DNA of 64,000 nt from positions 223,501 through 287,500 of the forward strand of contig JAVLUZ010000710.1 in NCBI GenBank assembly GCA_036768485.1, given 5' to 3'. The notes beneath the pieces were generated by a model. It did not search any database. It was given only the letters and a program-made list of their open reading frames with translations, and had not been told where the DNA came from. The first letter of the stretch is position 1. The number at the start of each line of letters is the position of its first letter. Shown in pieces: positions 23,157-33,546 of this stretch. This DNA comes from Mermis nigrescens (lineage: Eukaryota > Nematoda > Enoplea > Mermithida > Mermithidae). A program made the translations under genes and the position numbers.

Positions 23157-26100
23157 GCCGAGTATAACTGAATAGTGCATCCGAAGAGCATTATAATTCG
23201 AAAAATTGATTTCTTAGATTAAATCAAAATGAAATTAAGAATTAAAATTTTATCATTTTAATTTAACTAATTTAATATTTTATATAATAACTATTTCGAA
23301 CCCCTACTTATTTTTTAATAATAAATTTTAAATTTAATTAAAATTTTAAATTAAAATCAAAATTTTAGAAATTGAAAAATTGAGATTTAATTAAAATTTT
23401 AGCCGACATGACCAAGGGGTCGCACTAGATGGTGTTGCTGAACTGCGAGCCATAGATAAGCCAGTATGGATAGGCGACTTCATTAAGTTAGGTAAGGGCT
23501 GATGGTGAGGGGCCCGGACAAATTTTTTTGCCAGCGGCTGAATCGCCGATGACGCGCTAAAAACCGGTTCTAGATTCAATGTAATAGGTTCGGGGGTGAT
23601 CGGCTTTGGCTTCTCATCCGGAAAACTTTGGTAATATCTGCAAATATCGAAAATAAATGGGCAACATGGTGGCAAGGTAGGGGTAGCCTGGATAAATGGG
23701 CAGCGCCCCTATTCTTGGGGTCTGGGTGGTGTAAAACCGCGAAAATTCCAAGAAAAACATGCAAAAATCCAATTCTGAGGTACACTGATTTTTGGGGGTC
23801 TACCAGATCCTCGAAAGAATTTATAGTCTAAATACCCTCCATCATAGGTGGGCGGCACCAAAATTCTGGGGGTGCAAGATGTTTCAAAGGTCAAAGCATG
23901 GCCTTAAAAATTGTGGTACGTGGCAAAAAACACCATTTTTCAACGTTTCTCATCGAGCACTATCCATTGGCATTAAAAAATAGCGAAAAAAACAAAAGAA
24001 TTTCAGAAATTGAATTCTGGAGGTATTTTGGTTTCTTGGGGGTGCATGCCCTCCACCCAAATCTCCCCCACACGCCCAGGTGTGCCCTTCACCCTCGCCC
24101 ACGTGTGGTGGAGAGAATTAGATTCGAGAATTACCATATTATAAATATGGTTCTTCGGTGTTCTTAAATGCCACTTCCGAAAAAAACGAGACGATTAAAT
24201 TCAATTTCAAATACATTTCAACTGCATAAAATGCCCGCTGCTGACCACAATTGATATAGATAACTCGAAGTGTTCGATCGACGATTATTTATAAATGGAC
24301 AAATTTACAGGAGTACAATATTTTGGCAATAAACCGACCAAACTCATTAAAGATACGTGTAAATAAATACGCTAGATTTTGTAATTTTGCTCGAAAATCT
24401 ATCAGCAAAACCTTGCATATACTAAAATTTCCTTATAGTACCCGGTTTTTGAAAACTTTCGAGAAGGTACAACCCTCTCTATGTCCCTGTGTGAATGACA
24501 ATAACCACAAATTTAACAGAGGTGCAGAGAATGCCTCACGCAGTCGGTCGTCTCCATCCCCCAAGTTGAGATGTTCACCCCTCCCCCTAATTTGGGATTC
24601 AATCTACGTTTTTAAGCCTTCTTAGATGCTTTTGTTCGTCATTTTCGACCAAAAATAAAGGCCCTTCGCGCCAAAACTGGCCGACTACTGCCACGCCACC
24701 CAAATTTCTGAGCTCTTACGTATATGTATAGAAAGAACGCGTTAGGAAAAAGCTGTCTACTTTTGACAATTAAATTAAAAATATTATTGAGTTCAACTAA
24801 ATTCGAACTTAGCACGATCAAAGACTGAGAAACCATAAGTAGCTCTATTTTTGGCTGCGCTTAAAGCAAAACTATGAAAAAAATCACGTACGGGCGGAAA
24901 GAGACAAAAATATTATACTGTTCTTACAAAAAACACGATTTTTTCAGGTCGGCTAATGGAAGGGGTTCGCCGCCTTCACCTTCTCTAAATGGACACCTAT
25001 CATCGCCAAAAATAATGAAAATCTGTTAATTAAAGACCGGAAAATAAAAACTTCATATTTGTTCAAATCTCGTATGCTAAATCAACATTGGTAGCTCCTG
25101 CATTGAAATTTGAAAAAAAAAATTTAATTTGAAAATAAAAATCGGCACCCAAAATTAGCACTGTTGCATGAACATATTTTTGTTGGCCAAACCAAAAATG
25201 ATAACCTGCAAATATAGCTGAGTGGAATTAATTGCGCTGGTTGTTGGCCATGCTGCTGAAGAGCGGTAAAGCGCTTTTGAAATTCGGCCTCGTTGGCTTA
25301 ATAGAAAATTAATAAAAAAATCATAAAACTTGACTTAAAAAACTATGACAAAAATATTTCTTTAGTCGATGACCTAAAATTAATACTAATAATTAAATAT
25401 ATAAATCATAATTAAGACAAAGTTCTAAAATATATGCCCTCCCTATACACAGATTTTTGGGATACAATGAATTGAAAAATCTAATTTAGGGCAATGAATT
25501 TGGAAATTTTTAATCAAATTTCGAAACTTAAGAGTAATCTATTCAAATTTGAAAAGACTTAAGCCCGAAACATACTTCACGCGGCGCGGCGAACGGCGCA
25601 AATTCGCCGCAGCGGTCGCCGCGCCGAATTCGCGCTGACCCATGGCATACTCTCTGGCGCCGCGCGGCGAGGCGCGAAATTTGCCGCGCCGCATTTCAAG
25701 GCATATTTCAAGCGGCCCAAGGCATACTTCAAGCGGCCGCCGCGCCGCAACCAAATTCGCTAAAGTCCAATTTTTTTGCTGCTTTTCATGGCACACTTCA
25801 CCGCGCGGCGAGAAGCAAATAATGTTTATTTTTAGCATTTTTTTGATTTTTTTCGCCGCGCCGCAGAAGTCCAAACGTTTGAACTTTCTTCGCGAATGCT
25901 AATGAGGTGCGCCGGTATCGATCTGCTCTGAATCTATAATGAAGTACGTATCTACGTGAGCGCAAACGATCTTCGTCGATTTTGAAATGTCATAGAAGTA
26001 CGTATATGGGAGTACTGGATTTGTACGTTTTGATCAGACTTTTCTCCAATTTGTTGTGTAGCTTTTAATTATTGCGTACATACCTGTCTTTCGAATAAAT

Positions 26101-27934
26101 AGTGTCAAAAATTCATGCAGGATGCAAGACGTTCCGTCATTGATTCTGGAAGTTTTGTCATTTCTTGTATAGAAAAGGTGCATGAATCCTGAATACTTCT
26201 GACCACTCGGTTGTGTGATTTTATTTTTACTGTACGCATTTTTTGCTTAGGATCATGGATTCCGATACAACATTGATAAATGAGGTGCAGAATTTTCCTG
26301 CAGTAAGCAGATAACAAGCAAGTGTAAAACAAACTTCCTCCTCCATCTAGCCGAAATCAGTGGTACACACATACGTACATATGTACATGGTGTCCTAACG
26401 TGGTAACCTACATTGTAAATGCATAAATGAATTTAAATGAGCTTTCGCCAATTTTAAAAAAATCGATTATGATAAATCAACGCGCTATCATTGCGGCAAT
26501 TCGCACGGATATGCCAACTAATCGAGCGAAGCGGCGAAGAGTCGCCCAGTTGGTGCCATTTTTTTCTTGCCGCGCGGCGACTGCGCCGCGTGAAATATGC
26601 CTAGGTGACGCGAAGCAGCAGATGAATTTGCGCGCTAGCTGCGCCATGACGTCACATTTTTGGGTATACTGTGGCCGCAAACCCCTTTGCGGCGCGAGTC
26701 GCGTGAAGTATGTTTCGGGCTTTAAATAGTCGACTCATTTGTAACGAGCTTGACAGACATTAGTATTCTCGATTGTGCAAAAGTTACGATAGGTATGTAT
26801 AAATTTTACGAAAAATTCGTTAACTCAAAAAATTTTGATTTAAGAGATTTTAAAACTTAAAAATACCTTTAAAATAAATAGAAACTTAAAAATACCTTTA
26901 AAAATAAATAGACCGCATAAACATTACATAGGGCCGTATTGAGAGGGTGCGGGGTCCTCCTAGAGGCTGTGGGATCTCGCTAAAATTTTTCAAATGATTA
27001 GATAATTAGAGGATGCGGGGTCCTCCTCTTGGCTTCTAAAATTTTTCAAATGATTAGATATTGCCTGGAATATAAGAATCTAAATTTGAAAAGCATGAAA
27101 TTTTCGGCGCTTTGTGCCATTTGTACTTAAATAGTTCTTAAGATATTGCGCCTGGTGCGGTCGCGATTTGCCATGCCATGGACAACCGGTTTTTTCTCTA
27201 AAAGTGTGCCGCTTCTGAGACTAACTGAATTCGACAACGATCTCTCAGCATTTATTTAGTCTGAATGGATGCACATAAACAAGCATGATCAAAGCATGAA
27301 ATAAACGAATTCTTATATAATATCGAAAATTTCAATTCTTTCGAGCCTTCTTGTTCTTTCATCATAAGTGATTATTTACGGGTTTGAAATTTTCTGGCAA
27401 AGGATGTATATAATCTGATAGATCGGATGATCATGGTTATGAAAGTCATGGAATTTATTTATTTTTGGTACACTCAATTACTTGTGGTAGTTCCCCCTAG
27501 ATAGGAAGAAGTATTTAGGGCCGAAAAAGTTGACTTATTTCGGGTTCTGATTCAGGTTCGAGTACCTAGTACATTCCTAATATTAATCAAAGAGCTTACA
27601 GAAGCCGACGGATAAAAAATAATTCATACGAGAAAGCTTTTCTCATTGCTGATTCGATTCACATATTTATCATTAGATACTTTGATCAAAAATTATGTCA
27701 TTTTACAGCGCAAAATAAGATCCAAATTATGTTAAAATTTGACATTTTTAACATCCTCATTCCTTTCCTAGAGACCAAAGTTTCTCTACAGATTCTGAGC
27801 TTTTAAATGCCTAAAGAGATGGAAACTTCCTTAGTTAAATGGCTATCTTCTATATGGTATATAAGATCGTACAAAGAGGCGAACTCCAGGCCACACTGGT
27901 TGAAACGGCATACGTTTTTGAAGAATGAGAACAT
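12866..27934 (-). CDS. JAZF1: JAZF1-like zinc-finger protein, six coding exons (296 aa)
   Basis: Exons on the minus strand are 27934-27811, 25296-25206, 23637-23426, 19528-19387, 15120-14989 and 13055-12866; the summed 891 nt is in frame throughout. Finger 1 (C9, C14, H27, H32) follows an N-terminus MFSFFKNVCRF that parallels the vertebrate JAZF1 start. Then come LSYICR (vertebrate LSYINR), a Ser/Pro linker with ARSSATPSTGE, finger 2 (C205, C210, H223, H228; GCRKRYKNINGM) and finger 3 (C239, C242, H255, C259). JAZF1 is a nuclear transcriptional cofactor, known in mammals as a partner of the orphan receptor TR4 and of the NuA4/TIP60 complex. The start ATG at 27934 was chosen by homology; an in-frame open stretch continues upstream. 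Orthology is strongly supported by order and wording of all blocks; the junction of exon 1 to 2 is the weakest part. Confidence 0.88.
13297..13886. mobile_element. K-family hAT-like element K1
   Basis: Inverted ends are CAGGCCCGTATTCAGGGG and its near-complement CCTGGATACGGGCCTG. The flanks ATTGTAGC/ATTGTACA match 6/8. Carries two hairpin-type motifs (CACTTCGCGCC, GACGCTTCGCGCC). Lies in JAZF1 intron 5. Confidence 0.75.
14236..14440. mobile_element. S-family MITE S6
   Basis: GATCCCCCACCCAAAGTCAGC at the left and TTGGAAGTTAGTTACCCTCC plus TTTTGAGCAATTACATATA at the right are S-family text. TSD not recognised. Confidence 0.55.
14594..14971. mobile_element. U-family MITE next to the JAZF1 exon 5 donor
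   Basis: Starts CATACGTGATCATG and ends TTCCCATGACGTGAATATATG. The flanks ATAAAGTT and ACAACGTT match 6/8. On the gene's strand it begins 17 bases past the exon 5 donor. Confidence 0.65.
14989..15120 (-). CDS. JAZF1: JAZF1 exon 5 (zinc finger 2)
   Basis: 132 nt, acceptor ATCATGCAG, donor AG|GTATGC. Encodes the C2H2 finger YVCSEPGCRKRYKNINGMRH ending KLSH, the most conserved block of the gene. Confidence 0.9.
15954..17928. mobile_element. hAT-like element C1 with GGGCCC hexamer ends
   Basis: The ends are CAGTGATCGACCGGG and its complement. Just inside each are runs of CCCGGG/GGGCCC. Both flanks are CACTGACC, a perfect TSD. The uninterrupted host sequence (GGTCACTGACGGCCA) is found at about 50807 and 51807. 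No transposase frame. Confidence 0.9.
16229..17386. mobile_element. E-family hAT-like element E1, innermost
   Basis: The ends are CAGAGGCGTAGCCATGG and CCCTGGCTACGCCTATG. Both flanks are GCTTCAAT, a perfect TSD. Several hairpin-type motifs (for example GGCGCGAAGCGCC near 17240) lie inside. E2 at 21694-22783 is an inverted relative. Confidence 0.88.
18277..18672. mobile_element. U-family MITE copy
   Basis: Contains GGGGGGTGTTTGACCCCCC, CAAAATTGTCGATTTTCTGT, GACGCTTCGCGCCATATGCAC and AAAAAGAGCGTGCATTG in U order. In JAZF1 intron 4. Confidence 0.55.
19052..19378 (+). mobile_element. H-family copy H9 at the JAZF1 exon 4 splice donor
   Basis: Begins CATAAGTGAGCGGCACC and ends CACGCCCAGGTGTG. The flanks ATACGAAC and ATACGTAC match 7/8. 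Read on the minus strand, the right flank is GTACGTAT, the first eight bases of JAZF1 intron 4. The GGGGG-TATTTTGGTTTC module is repeated about five times, making this a long copy. Confidence 0.85.
19387..19528 (-). CDS. JAZF1: JAZF1 exon 4 (acidic Ser-rich segment)
   Basis: 142 nt. Encodes GEICDEETVSIGNESMSSD followed by a Ser-rich stretch, parallel to the acidic DEEE...SDSDES segment of vertebrate JAZF1. The donor is CA|GTACGTAT, and those eight intronic bases are also the TSD of the MITE H9. Confidence 0.82.
19592..20215. mobile_element. U-family related sequence
   Basis: Two U-like modules in a row: GGTTTTCACCCCATTTTTCACC... and GGCACTTCACGTCATATACGC, ending near CCCCATGCTGTGCATG. In JAZF1 intron 3, directly upstream of exon 4. 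Confidence 0.5.
20333..20394. repeat. (TA)n microsatellite, about 31 units
   Basis: An uninterrupted TA run directly before the element that starts CATGGGCGTAGGCAGG. Confidence 0.95.
20430..21245. repeat. five-unit tandem array, period about 161-170 bp
   Basis: Each unit begins CCCCCTTAGCCCAAAAATAA, carries TTATCGAAAATTCTCAAAAT and a GGCGCTTCGCGCCGTAGAA hairpin motif, and ends AAACGTCATTTTTTATAGC. Units start near 20430, 20590, 20752, 20922 and 21083. The hairpin is intact in unit 1 and slightly mutated (GGCGCTTCACGCC) in units 2, 3 and 5. It lies within a larger element whose left end (GGGCGTAGGCAGGGGGGCGG) is at 20400. Confidence 0.85.
21387..23085. mobile_element. hAT-like element A2 (GACCCC type), left end lost
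   Basis: The right end CCCCGTACGATCACTG is intact; the left end has decayed to about CCGCACGGGACCCCGACC. The interior matches A1 and A3. It carries the inverted E2 insertion and, unlike A1, no Mutator-like insert. Confidence 0.7.
21694..22783. mobile_element. E-family element E2 (inverted, one end deleted)
   Basis: Begins CAGGCGTAGCCGGGGG, the complement of E1's right end, and follows E1 backwards as far as about E1 position 16405. The remaining end has been deleted, joining it to A2 sequence at TTCCTCTACAATCAG. Confidence 0.65.
23086..23153. repeat. (TA)n microsatellite, about 34 units
   Basis: Starts at the very last base of A2's right end; a TA-rich target probably expanded after insertion. 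Confidence 0.95.
23426..23637 (-). CDS. JAZF1: JAZF1 exon 3 (Ser/Pro linker)
   Basis: 212 nt, acceptor ATATTTGCAG and donor CTA|GTGCGA. It encodes the linker with KPITPEPITLNLEPVFSASS and ends MARSSATPS. Split codons at both ends join cleanly to exons 2 (Arg) and 4 (Thr). Confidence 0.8.
23843..24084 (+). mobile_element. H-family copy H10
   Basis: CATAGGTGGGCGGCACC to CACGCCCAGGTGTG. The flanks CCCTCCAT and CCCTTCAC match 6/8. In JAZF1 intron 2. Confidence 0.75.
24085..25205. other. JAZF1 intron 2 remainder
   Basis: AT-rich; a U-like fragment (TTCACCCCTCCCCC... CCCTTCGCGCC) is present at about 24560-24720. Nothing else recognised. Confidence 0.4.
25206..25296 (-). CDS. JAZF1: JAZF1 exon 2
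   Basis: 91 nt bounded by CTATTAAG and TTTGCAG|GTTATC. It encodes NEAEFQKRFTALQQHGQQP then AQLIPLSYIC. The LQQ...P...LSYI spacing matches vertebrate JAZF1. Missed by length-filtered open-frame searches because it is only 29 codons. Confidence 0.8.
25563..26721. mobile_element. piggyBac-like (TTAA) non-autonomous element
   Basis: The ends are GCCCGAAACATACTTCACGC and its complement, and both are flanked by TTAA, the piggyBac target. Subterminal regions are extremely CpG/GC-rich (GGCGCGGCG runs) and repeat the short phrase GCATACTTCAAGCGGCC. The centre is ordinary AT-rich sequence. No transposase found. Lies in JAZF1 intron 1. Confidence 0.7.
26722..27810. other. JAZF1 intron 1, 5' part
   Basis: A short direct repeat (AACTTAAAAATACCTTTAAA at 26846 and 26883) and a duplicated GGGTCCTCCT phrase near 26950 and 27010. 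No exon or element end recognised. Confidence 0.4.
27811..27934 (-). CDS. JAZF1: JAZF1 exon 1 (start codon, zinc finger 1)
   Basis: Encodes residues 1-41, with finger 1 of C-x4-C-x12-H-x4-H type ending DLIYHIEDSHL. The end is uncertain. A GT donor (GAA|GTTTCC at 27827) leaves the wrong phase for exon 2. A GC donor (TTTAG|GCATTT at 27811) gives the right phase and no stop. Confidence 0.75.
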
Positions 27935-28118
27935 CTTGATGAGAACAGTGTAGCCAAATTCTGATAAATATGTACGGATAAAACGTTCTGCACAACCAGA
28001 CATTTGAAATATGATATAAGCACAGCATCACATGAAAAACACGTTCGAAAGTTACAAAAAAAATTGAATCACAACAATGCTAAAATATCAGAGAACCACA
28101 AAAATGCGATGCAAGGAA

Positions 28119-28936
28119 CAGGCCCGTATTCAGGGGCAGAGGCGCCCCGCCCGCAAATGGAAAAAAATTATTGTTTCTGCCCCAAAGAACTACGAAGGAA
28201 CAAATGGAAAAGTGGCAAAGTGCGTCCAAGACACCTCGCAAACAGGTTTTTAGCGTACTTTTCAGCTAGTAAACTCAAAATTTGCGCTGCGCCGAATTCA
28301 TTATTTTTGCATAGTTTTGTCTTTTGGACCGCTGAAAATGGCTTAAATTTGAGTTAGACAAAGACAGCATGTCAATTTTTTCTGGCGCGGCACTGGACTT
28401 ATTCTTCAGCTAGCTTTTTTGTCTCTTAGCCCACTTAAAACCACTCAATTATGAGCTTGATATGCAGAATCAGTCAAATTATTTTCGGCGCGCGCGCCGA
28501 ATAATTTACTATCTATCTGCACCTATTGTTTTTCTATGTAAATCAGGATGATTACGATACCAAAACACGATATAATGAATTATTCGTTGATTGAATGATG
28601 AGAAATCGATATCACTATCAATATAAGTGAAAATTTCTTGAAATTTTACTCTGAAATTTTTCTTTACCATTGTACAGAGCTTGGTGTGCTTTTATTTTCG
28701 CCCATCTCATAATGGTTCTCGAGATATCCGACCTCGAAATTTTCGGCCCCTTCTGAAATGAAATCCTATATACGGGCAGGCACGTAGCTGGCCGTCCTAG
28801 TTTGGGGGACCAACACCAATTTTGGGGGGACTAATCCCAAAAAGGCCAAACATAGCACAAAATAACGTTTAAAAAAGTCTTTTTTGAATTTCGCGGGGTC
28901 CGAACCGAACCCCCATTCCCCAGAGATACGTGCCTG
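28119..28936. mobile_element. composite hAT-like element: K2 plus L2
   Basis: The left end CAGGCCCGTATTCAGGGG is K-type. The K interior runs to CCTATATACGGG, where a complete L element (28777-28936, CAGGCACGTAGCTGG to ACGTGCCTG) replaces the K right tip. The outer flanks share CAAGGA. It lies just upstream of the JAZF1 start codon. Confidence 0.65.
28777..28936. mobile_element. L-family MITE L2 at the K2 right end
   Basis: 160 bp, both inverted ends present. No TSD of its own; on the right it shares K2's outer flank. Confidence 0.7.
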
Positions 28937-30048
28937 CAAGGATACATAGGCAAAAGTAAAGTTAGTGCAATCCAGACATGCACAGCATTGGAATTCTGTG
29001 AGGGGAGGTGAGATTTTGAAGTGCCTTTCATGGGCCTTAAATCGTGGGTACGTGTCGAAGGCATTGTTTTTCGGCATTTCTGACGATGCACTATCCTTCT
29101 AGAACATAAAGACACAAAAAAAAGTCGAAAAATAAAAAAACTCGAATAAAAATAAACAAAATATAGTTAAAACATGAGTAGGTATATGGCGCGAAGCGCT
29201 GAAAAATTTTTTTCTGTCATACCACAAAAGAGTTTAACCCGACATTTTTGTCGGATTTTACTCGACTTTAACCAATGGTTTCGCTTCCCACGTTCTGTCA
29301 TTCAGGCCTAAGAGTTAGTTACGATGTTATAAGTGAGCCATCACCCATTTTTCCACATAAGTAACGTTGTAAATAAAGGAAACTTAGTATTCTTTGAATT
29401 AAAGACACTTTTTGTATGAATACCACTTAAGGAAGTTTTTGGATTGCTTGAGGATTCAAACTGGTGCCAGACATGGGCTAAGCCTAAGGCATAAATAGGG
29501 CGAAAATTGCTTCGCTCGCCTCACTTGTTCCGCAATTTTGCACCATTTATCTCAGGCTTAGCCCATGCGCTGGCATCAATGTGAATGCACATAACTAAGC
29601 CCAAGCCTAAGACATTGGTAACCCCGCTCAGTCACAGTCCCCTGAGGCTTCGGAGACTAATCCAAAACATTCCCACAGGCAGAGCTTACTTCTCGCCTCA
29701 CATGAACTTCAACAGCCTGTAACTCGGTCAATAATGCCGACCGCCACCTTATTCTTTCAAATATAAACTCCCCATCCCAAAGTCAGTTATAAAATATCCT
29801 TGTCGTAATATTCCAAGTCATTACCCTAAACGCCATTTAGCCGAATGCCTTCCTGCAGTCACGTTCAGGATTGCGAAGCACCGTTTTTTTCCACTTTTTG
29901 GTCTATTTGTCAACCAAGATTTTGGAAAATGGAAAAAATTTTCGGACTTGGTTGGCATTTGTGAAAATTTTTGTAATGTTAGAATGCGTTTTAGAGAGGT
30001 AAATTCCAAAAATATTTTGGCGCAAGCGTTTAATTGATTTAATTCTTG
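28937..30048. other. no gene recognised
   Basis: AT-rich. Contains one hairpin-type motif (GGCGCGAAGCGC at about 29190) and, at 29880-30000, a sequence whose inverted relative is at 41815-41945 (ACAAATAGACCAAAAAGTGG), so part of an unnamed element. Confidence 0.4.
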
Positions 30049-30806
30049 CTTGTTATCAGTGATCGTACAGGGACCTCAACCCCGACCCCGACAAACCTCG
30101 GCCTAAACCCCAACCCCCGACCGGGGCAAGATTTTTCGAGTTGGGGTTGAACCTTTTTTCGGGGTGAAATATAGCATTTAGGTTTTTGGCACATAGGAGA
30201 ATTGTATAAATAGCAAATAAATTCGGCAAACACCAAACAAGGATGATTCATTCACGAGCATAATGAATACGTTAAACTCAACACTTGCGATATTTCATAA
30301 AATGTACGCCTAGTCGCCATGTTGTTAACACATACATACATGTTCGCATATTTATCAACATAAAGTGCGCCAAAACGCTCTGCATTTTGTCATTCGTAAA
30401 AATACACTATGGATTTATTATACAATACATGCATTAGCCTCCATCTATCTGCGCGTTAGCCTCCATTTGAATCTTAGAATAAGTTTGTTCTGTCTGCTAG
30501 CTTAAATTAATTTATATTTGCTGCTCGAAAATGCTGAAAAGCCAATTTGGCTCCCTACAACACCCGTCAACAAATTTAAACTTTTTGTTTGCATCAGAAA
30601 CGAAATTAACTGATTCTCTATCAGATTTTTACGCTAATTCCAAATCTAGCTTTAGACTTTTTGTAGCACATCAAGTTTTTGAGATATCTGCATATAAAAA
30701 TTTATGCAAATAATGATTTCTTTGTGTGTAAATATGAAATTGGAAAGGCAAAGTGATCACAGAAGGACAAAATCTTAAAGCATTGTTCTTACACGTTTTC
30801 CTCCTA

Positions 30807-31541
30807 CAGTGCTTGCCATGAAACATGACGCACTATCACTCTCAGAATTATAATAGATGGTGCGTCGCGAGCGCCGAGTTTCATCCATCATACGCTATTA
30901 TCTCTTTTTTTATTATTATACGCCATTAATCTGTATCATCCCGTTAATCTAGAGAGGCGGATGGCGCAATTTAGCTATTAATAGCGCCAACAAGAAGGAA
31001 GCGCGCACGTGAATGCTGGAAGCGCGCACGTGAATGTCATTCTATATTTAGGGGCGAGCCAACATTAAAATCAACATTTTTGCAAGCTGAGCACTGTCTA
31101 TTAATGATTATTTATATATTAAGTCATCTAAAAAACTTCAATAGCATTTTTAGAGGTTTTTTTATAAACCAATTCGAAATGTTCAAAAACTCCTCAATCA
31201 GTGCTGCGTACATCGCTCTGTATTGCGTACCTTTCTGCAAAATTCTTCATCGTCCGTCAGCCGGCTTGCAAAAATATTGATTTTAATGTTGGCTCGCCTA
31301 AATATAGAACAACATTCACATGCACGCTTCCAGCATTCACGTGCACGCTTCCTTCTTGTTGGCACTATTAATAGCTAAATTGCACCGTCCACATCACCAG
31401 ATTAACGGGATGATACAGATTAATGGCGTATAATAATAAAAACTAGATAATAGCGCATGATGGACAAAATGCGGCGCTCGCGACGCACCATCTATTATAA
31501 TTCTGAGAGTGATAGCGCGTCATCTTTCATGGCGATAACTG
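30807..31541. mobile_element. foldback MITE M2
   Basis: A diverged copy of M1 (CAGTGCTTGCCATGAAACAT to GGCGATAACTG) flanked by TA. The centre of the palindrome has been opened by a second inverted-repeat element. Confidence 0.75.
31041..31309. mobile_element. small inverted-repeat element inside M2
   Basis: The arms are TCTATATTTAGGGGCGAGCC continuing AACATTAAAATCAA, and their complement. Exact ends are unclear because the surrounding M2 arms are also inverted. Confidence 0.6.
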
Positions 31542-33111
31542 TAAATTTAAAACTGTTCCTGTAGCTTATTTTACTCATTTCTGAAAAATAAAATACATAA
31601 TTTGCATATTTCACACAGTGTAAAGTATAAATCCTTGTCTGCCTAGTATGTTTGCCTCTAGATAATTTTCAAACCCTTTCTCAATTAATTTTGTTGCGCT
31701 GATTTCGAAATCTGTTTTTTGCTTTGTGCTAGCCCATTAACTTCTTACAAATAATTCAGGATTTATAAAATGTTTGGAAATTCTGAAGAAAAATTTCCAA
31801 TGCAAATTGAACAGCATAAAAACTTTTAAAACTGAACACTTGTTGACTTCCAACTCTATAAAAGAATTATAATATACTTTGTCTGTATTAAAAGATGCGA
31901 ATAATGCATAATTATGATTTTTCATTTACATCGGAAACCTTTTTCAAAAGTTCTAATGGTATGAAACTTTTCGATCCACTTATACTGTTTTACAATATAG
32001 ATTTGCTAACGCAAAACCGTAAGCAGACTTGTAATCAGCGTAAAAAACTGTTTTAGAAGATATTCAATATTTTCTAGATGTGTAGAACGATTTAGCTGTA
32101 TAAATACTTTAAACTCTACACTACGATAAATTTGCGAATTAGGTGTGATATTTATAAAGTGAGAATAAAGTAAGCAACACCAGTGATATTTCAATCACTA
32201 GTAAGTCCGTATAAGAACAATTTTAGAGTTTAAACTCCTAAAAAATCGTTGTGGCTCCTAGATTTCCATAATTAATATCAATGAAAGCTCTGATTTGCAT
32301 TAATTAAATATACAAATATCTCAAAAAGTTGACGTGCTAGAGAAATTCTAAGGCCAGATTCAGAATTAGCGCAAAAATCTGATTAAGAATCAATTGATTT
32401 TGTTTCTGATGCAAAATTGTTGTTGACCAGTGATCAGCGCGCCATAGAATACTGTTTAGAAAAAACAGTGGAAGAATACGAAAAAGCGAGAGCGATTATT
32501 GATTAAAATTGAAAGAAATGCTAAATTGCTAAAACCATGTTTGAACTTGGAATGAAAATAAAATGTTGAACATAATCAGCTTTATTAGTATGCTCTACAA
32601 ACAAGTGAAGGTATCGTTTTTATCCTTTTTAAATTGGTATCAAATCATGCAATGTGAACTGTTAATCTTCAACCCTGACCCCGATCCCAAAAACCTGGGG
32701 TTTTCATCCCCCACCCCGACCTGGGGTGAAAATCTGACCCCGTACGATCACTGCTTGTTATTAATCTTTAAGCCGCGCCACGCCAATCGCAGCATTTTTA
32801 TCGACAATCTGGTCTAGAACTTAACTACGATCGAAAATCCTTATCTTCTACACGGATAACACCGCTATGACATGTATACATAGAATTTTCTACATAAAAA
32901 CTAGAGCTGTGCTGGGGCCGCCTTTTTTGCCGGGGCCGGGGCCGGGGCCGTGGCCGGGGCCAAGTAAAGCGTGCTTTACCATGTTCATAGTACGACCCTA
33001 CCCTACCCCTTATACCTATGTACATTTATTATTCTTGCTAGTAGATTTGCGCGTCAAGCGTTAATATTTGTTGGGATTACAAGATATAACAGAACATGGG
33101 CATTGGGAGGC

Positions 33112-33322
33112 TTGGGACGTGGGCGTGGGGGTTAGGGGTATGCATCGCCCTAGAAGTTGGAATACCCCCCAGAATTCAATTTTTGAAATTTTTTTGCTTT
33201 TTTAGCGATTTTTTGATGCCAAGGGATAGTGCTCGACGAGAAACGTCGGAAAATGGTGTTTTTCACCACCACCCCCCAGAAATTTTTTCACACTCCCAAA
33301 ATTTCGGTGCTGCCCACCTATG
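33112..33322 (-). mobile_element. H-family copy H11 (inverted)
   Basis: Reads on the minus strand from CATAGGTGGGCAGCACC at 33322 to near GGGGGTATGCAT. Inside F1. Confidence 0.65.
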
Positions 33323-33329
33323 GTCTAGA

Positions 33330-33546
33330 CCCCCAGAATTCACACTCTCCCCCAAAAAAAATCCGCCAGACGCCCCAGAAATTGATTTTCAGAATTTTTT
33401 GTGTTTCTGCGATTTTTTGATGCTAATGGATAGCTCTCATTGAGAAACGCAAGAAAACGGTGTTTTTTCGCCCTACCATATATTATCAGGCGCTTTTTGA
33501 CTTCGAAAAGTTTTGTAACCCTATAATTTTTGAGCGGCCCATGTAT
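33330..33546 (-). mobile_element. H-family related copy H12 (inverted)
   Basis: Minus-strand CATACATGGGCCGCTC... with the H core (AGAGCTATCCATTAGCATCA). A diverged neighbour of H11. Confidence 0.55.

Larger units (their letters stand above)
30057..32753. mobile_element. hAT-like element A3 (GACCCC type)
   Basis: Ends CAGTGATCGTACAGGGACC and its complement. Both flanks are CTTGTTAT, a perfect 8-bp TSD. The hexamer-like CCCCGA runs lie directly inside. It contains foldback M2. Without M2 its length is about 2 kb. No transposase frame. Confidence 0.9.

Noticed and set aside
26105..26332. Minus-strand frame considered as a JAZF1 exon between exons 1 and 2
   Set aside because: It lies inside the TTAA element, has no similarity to JAZF1, and the 25206-25296 exon already supplies the missing segment in the right phase.
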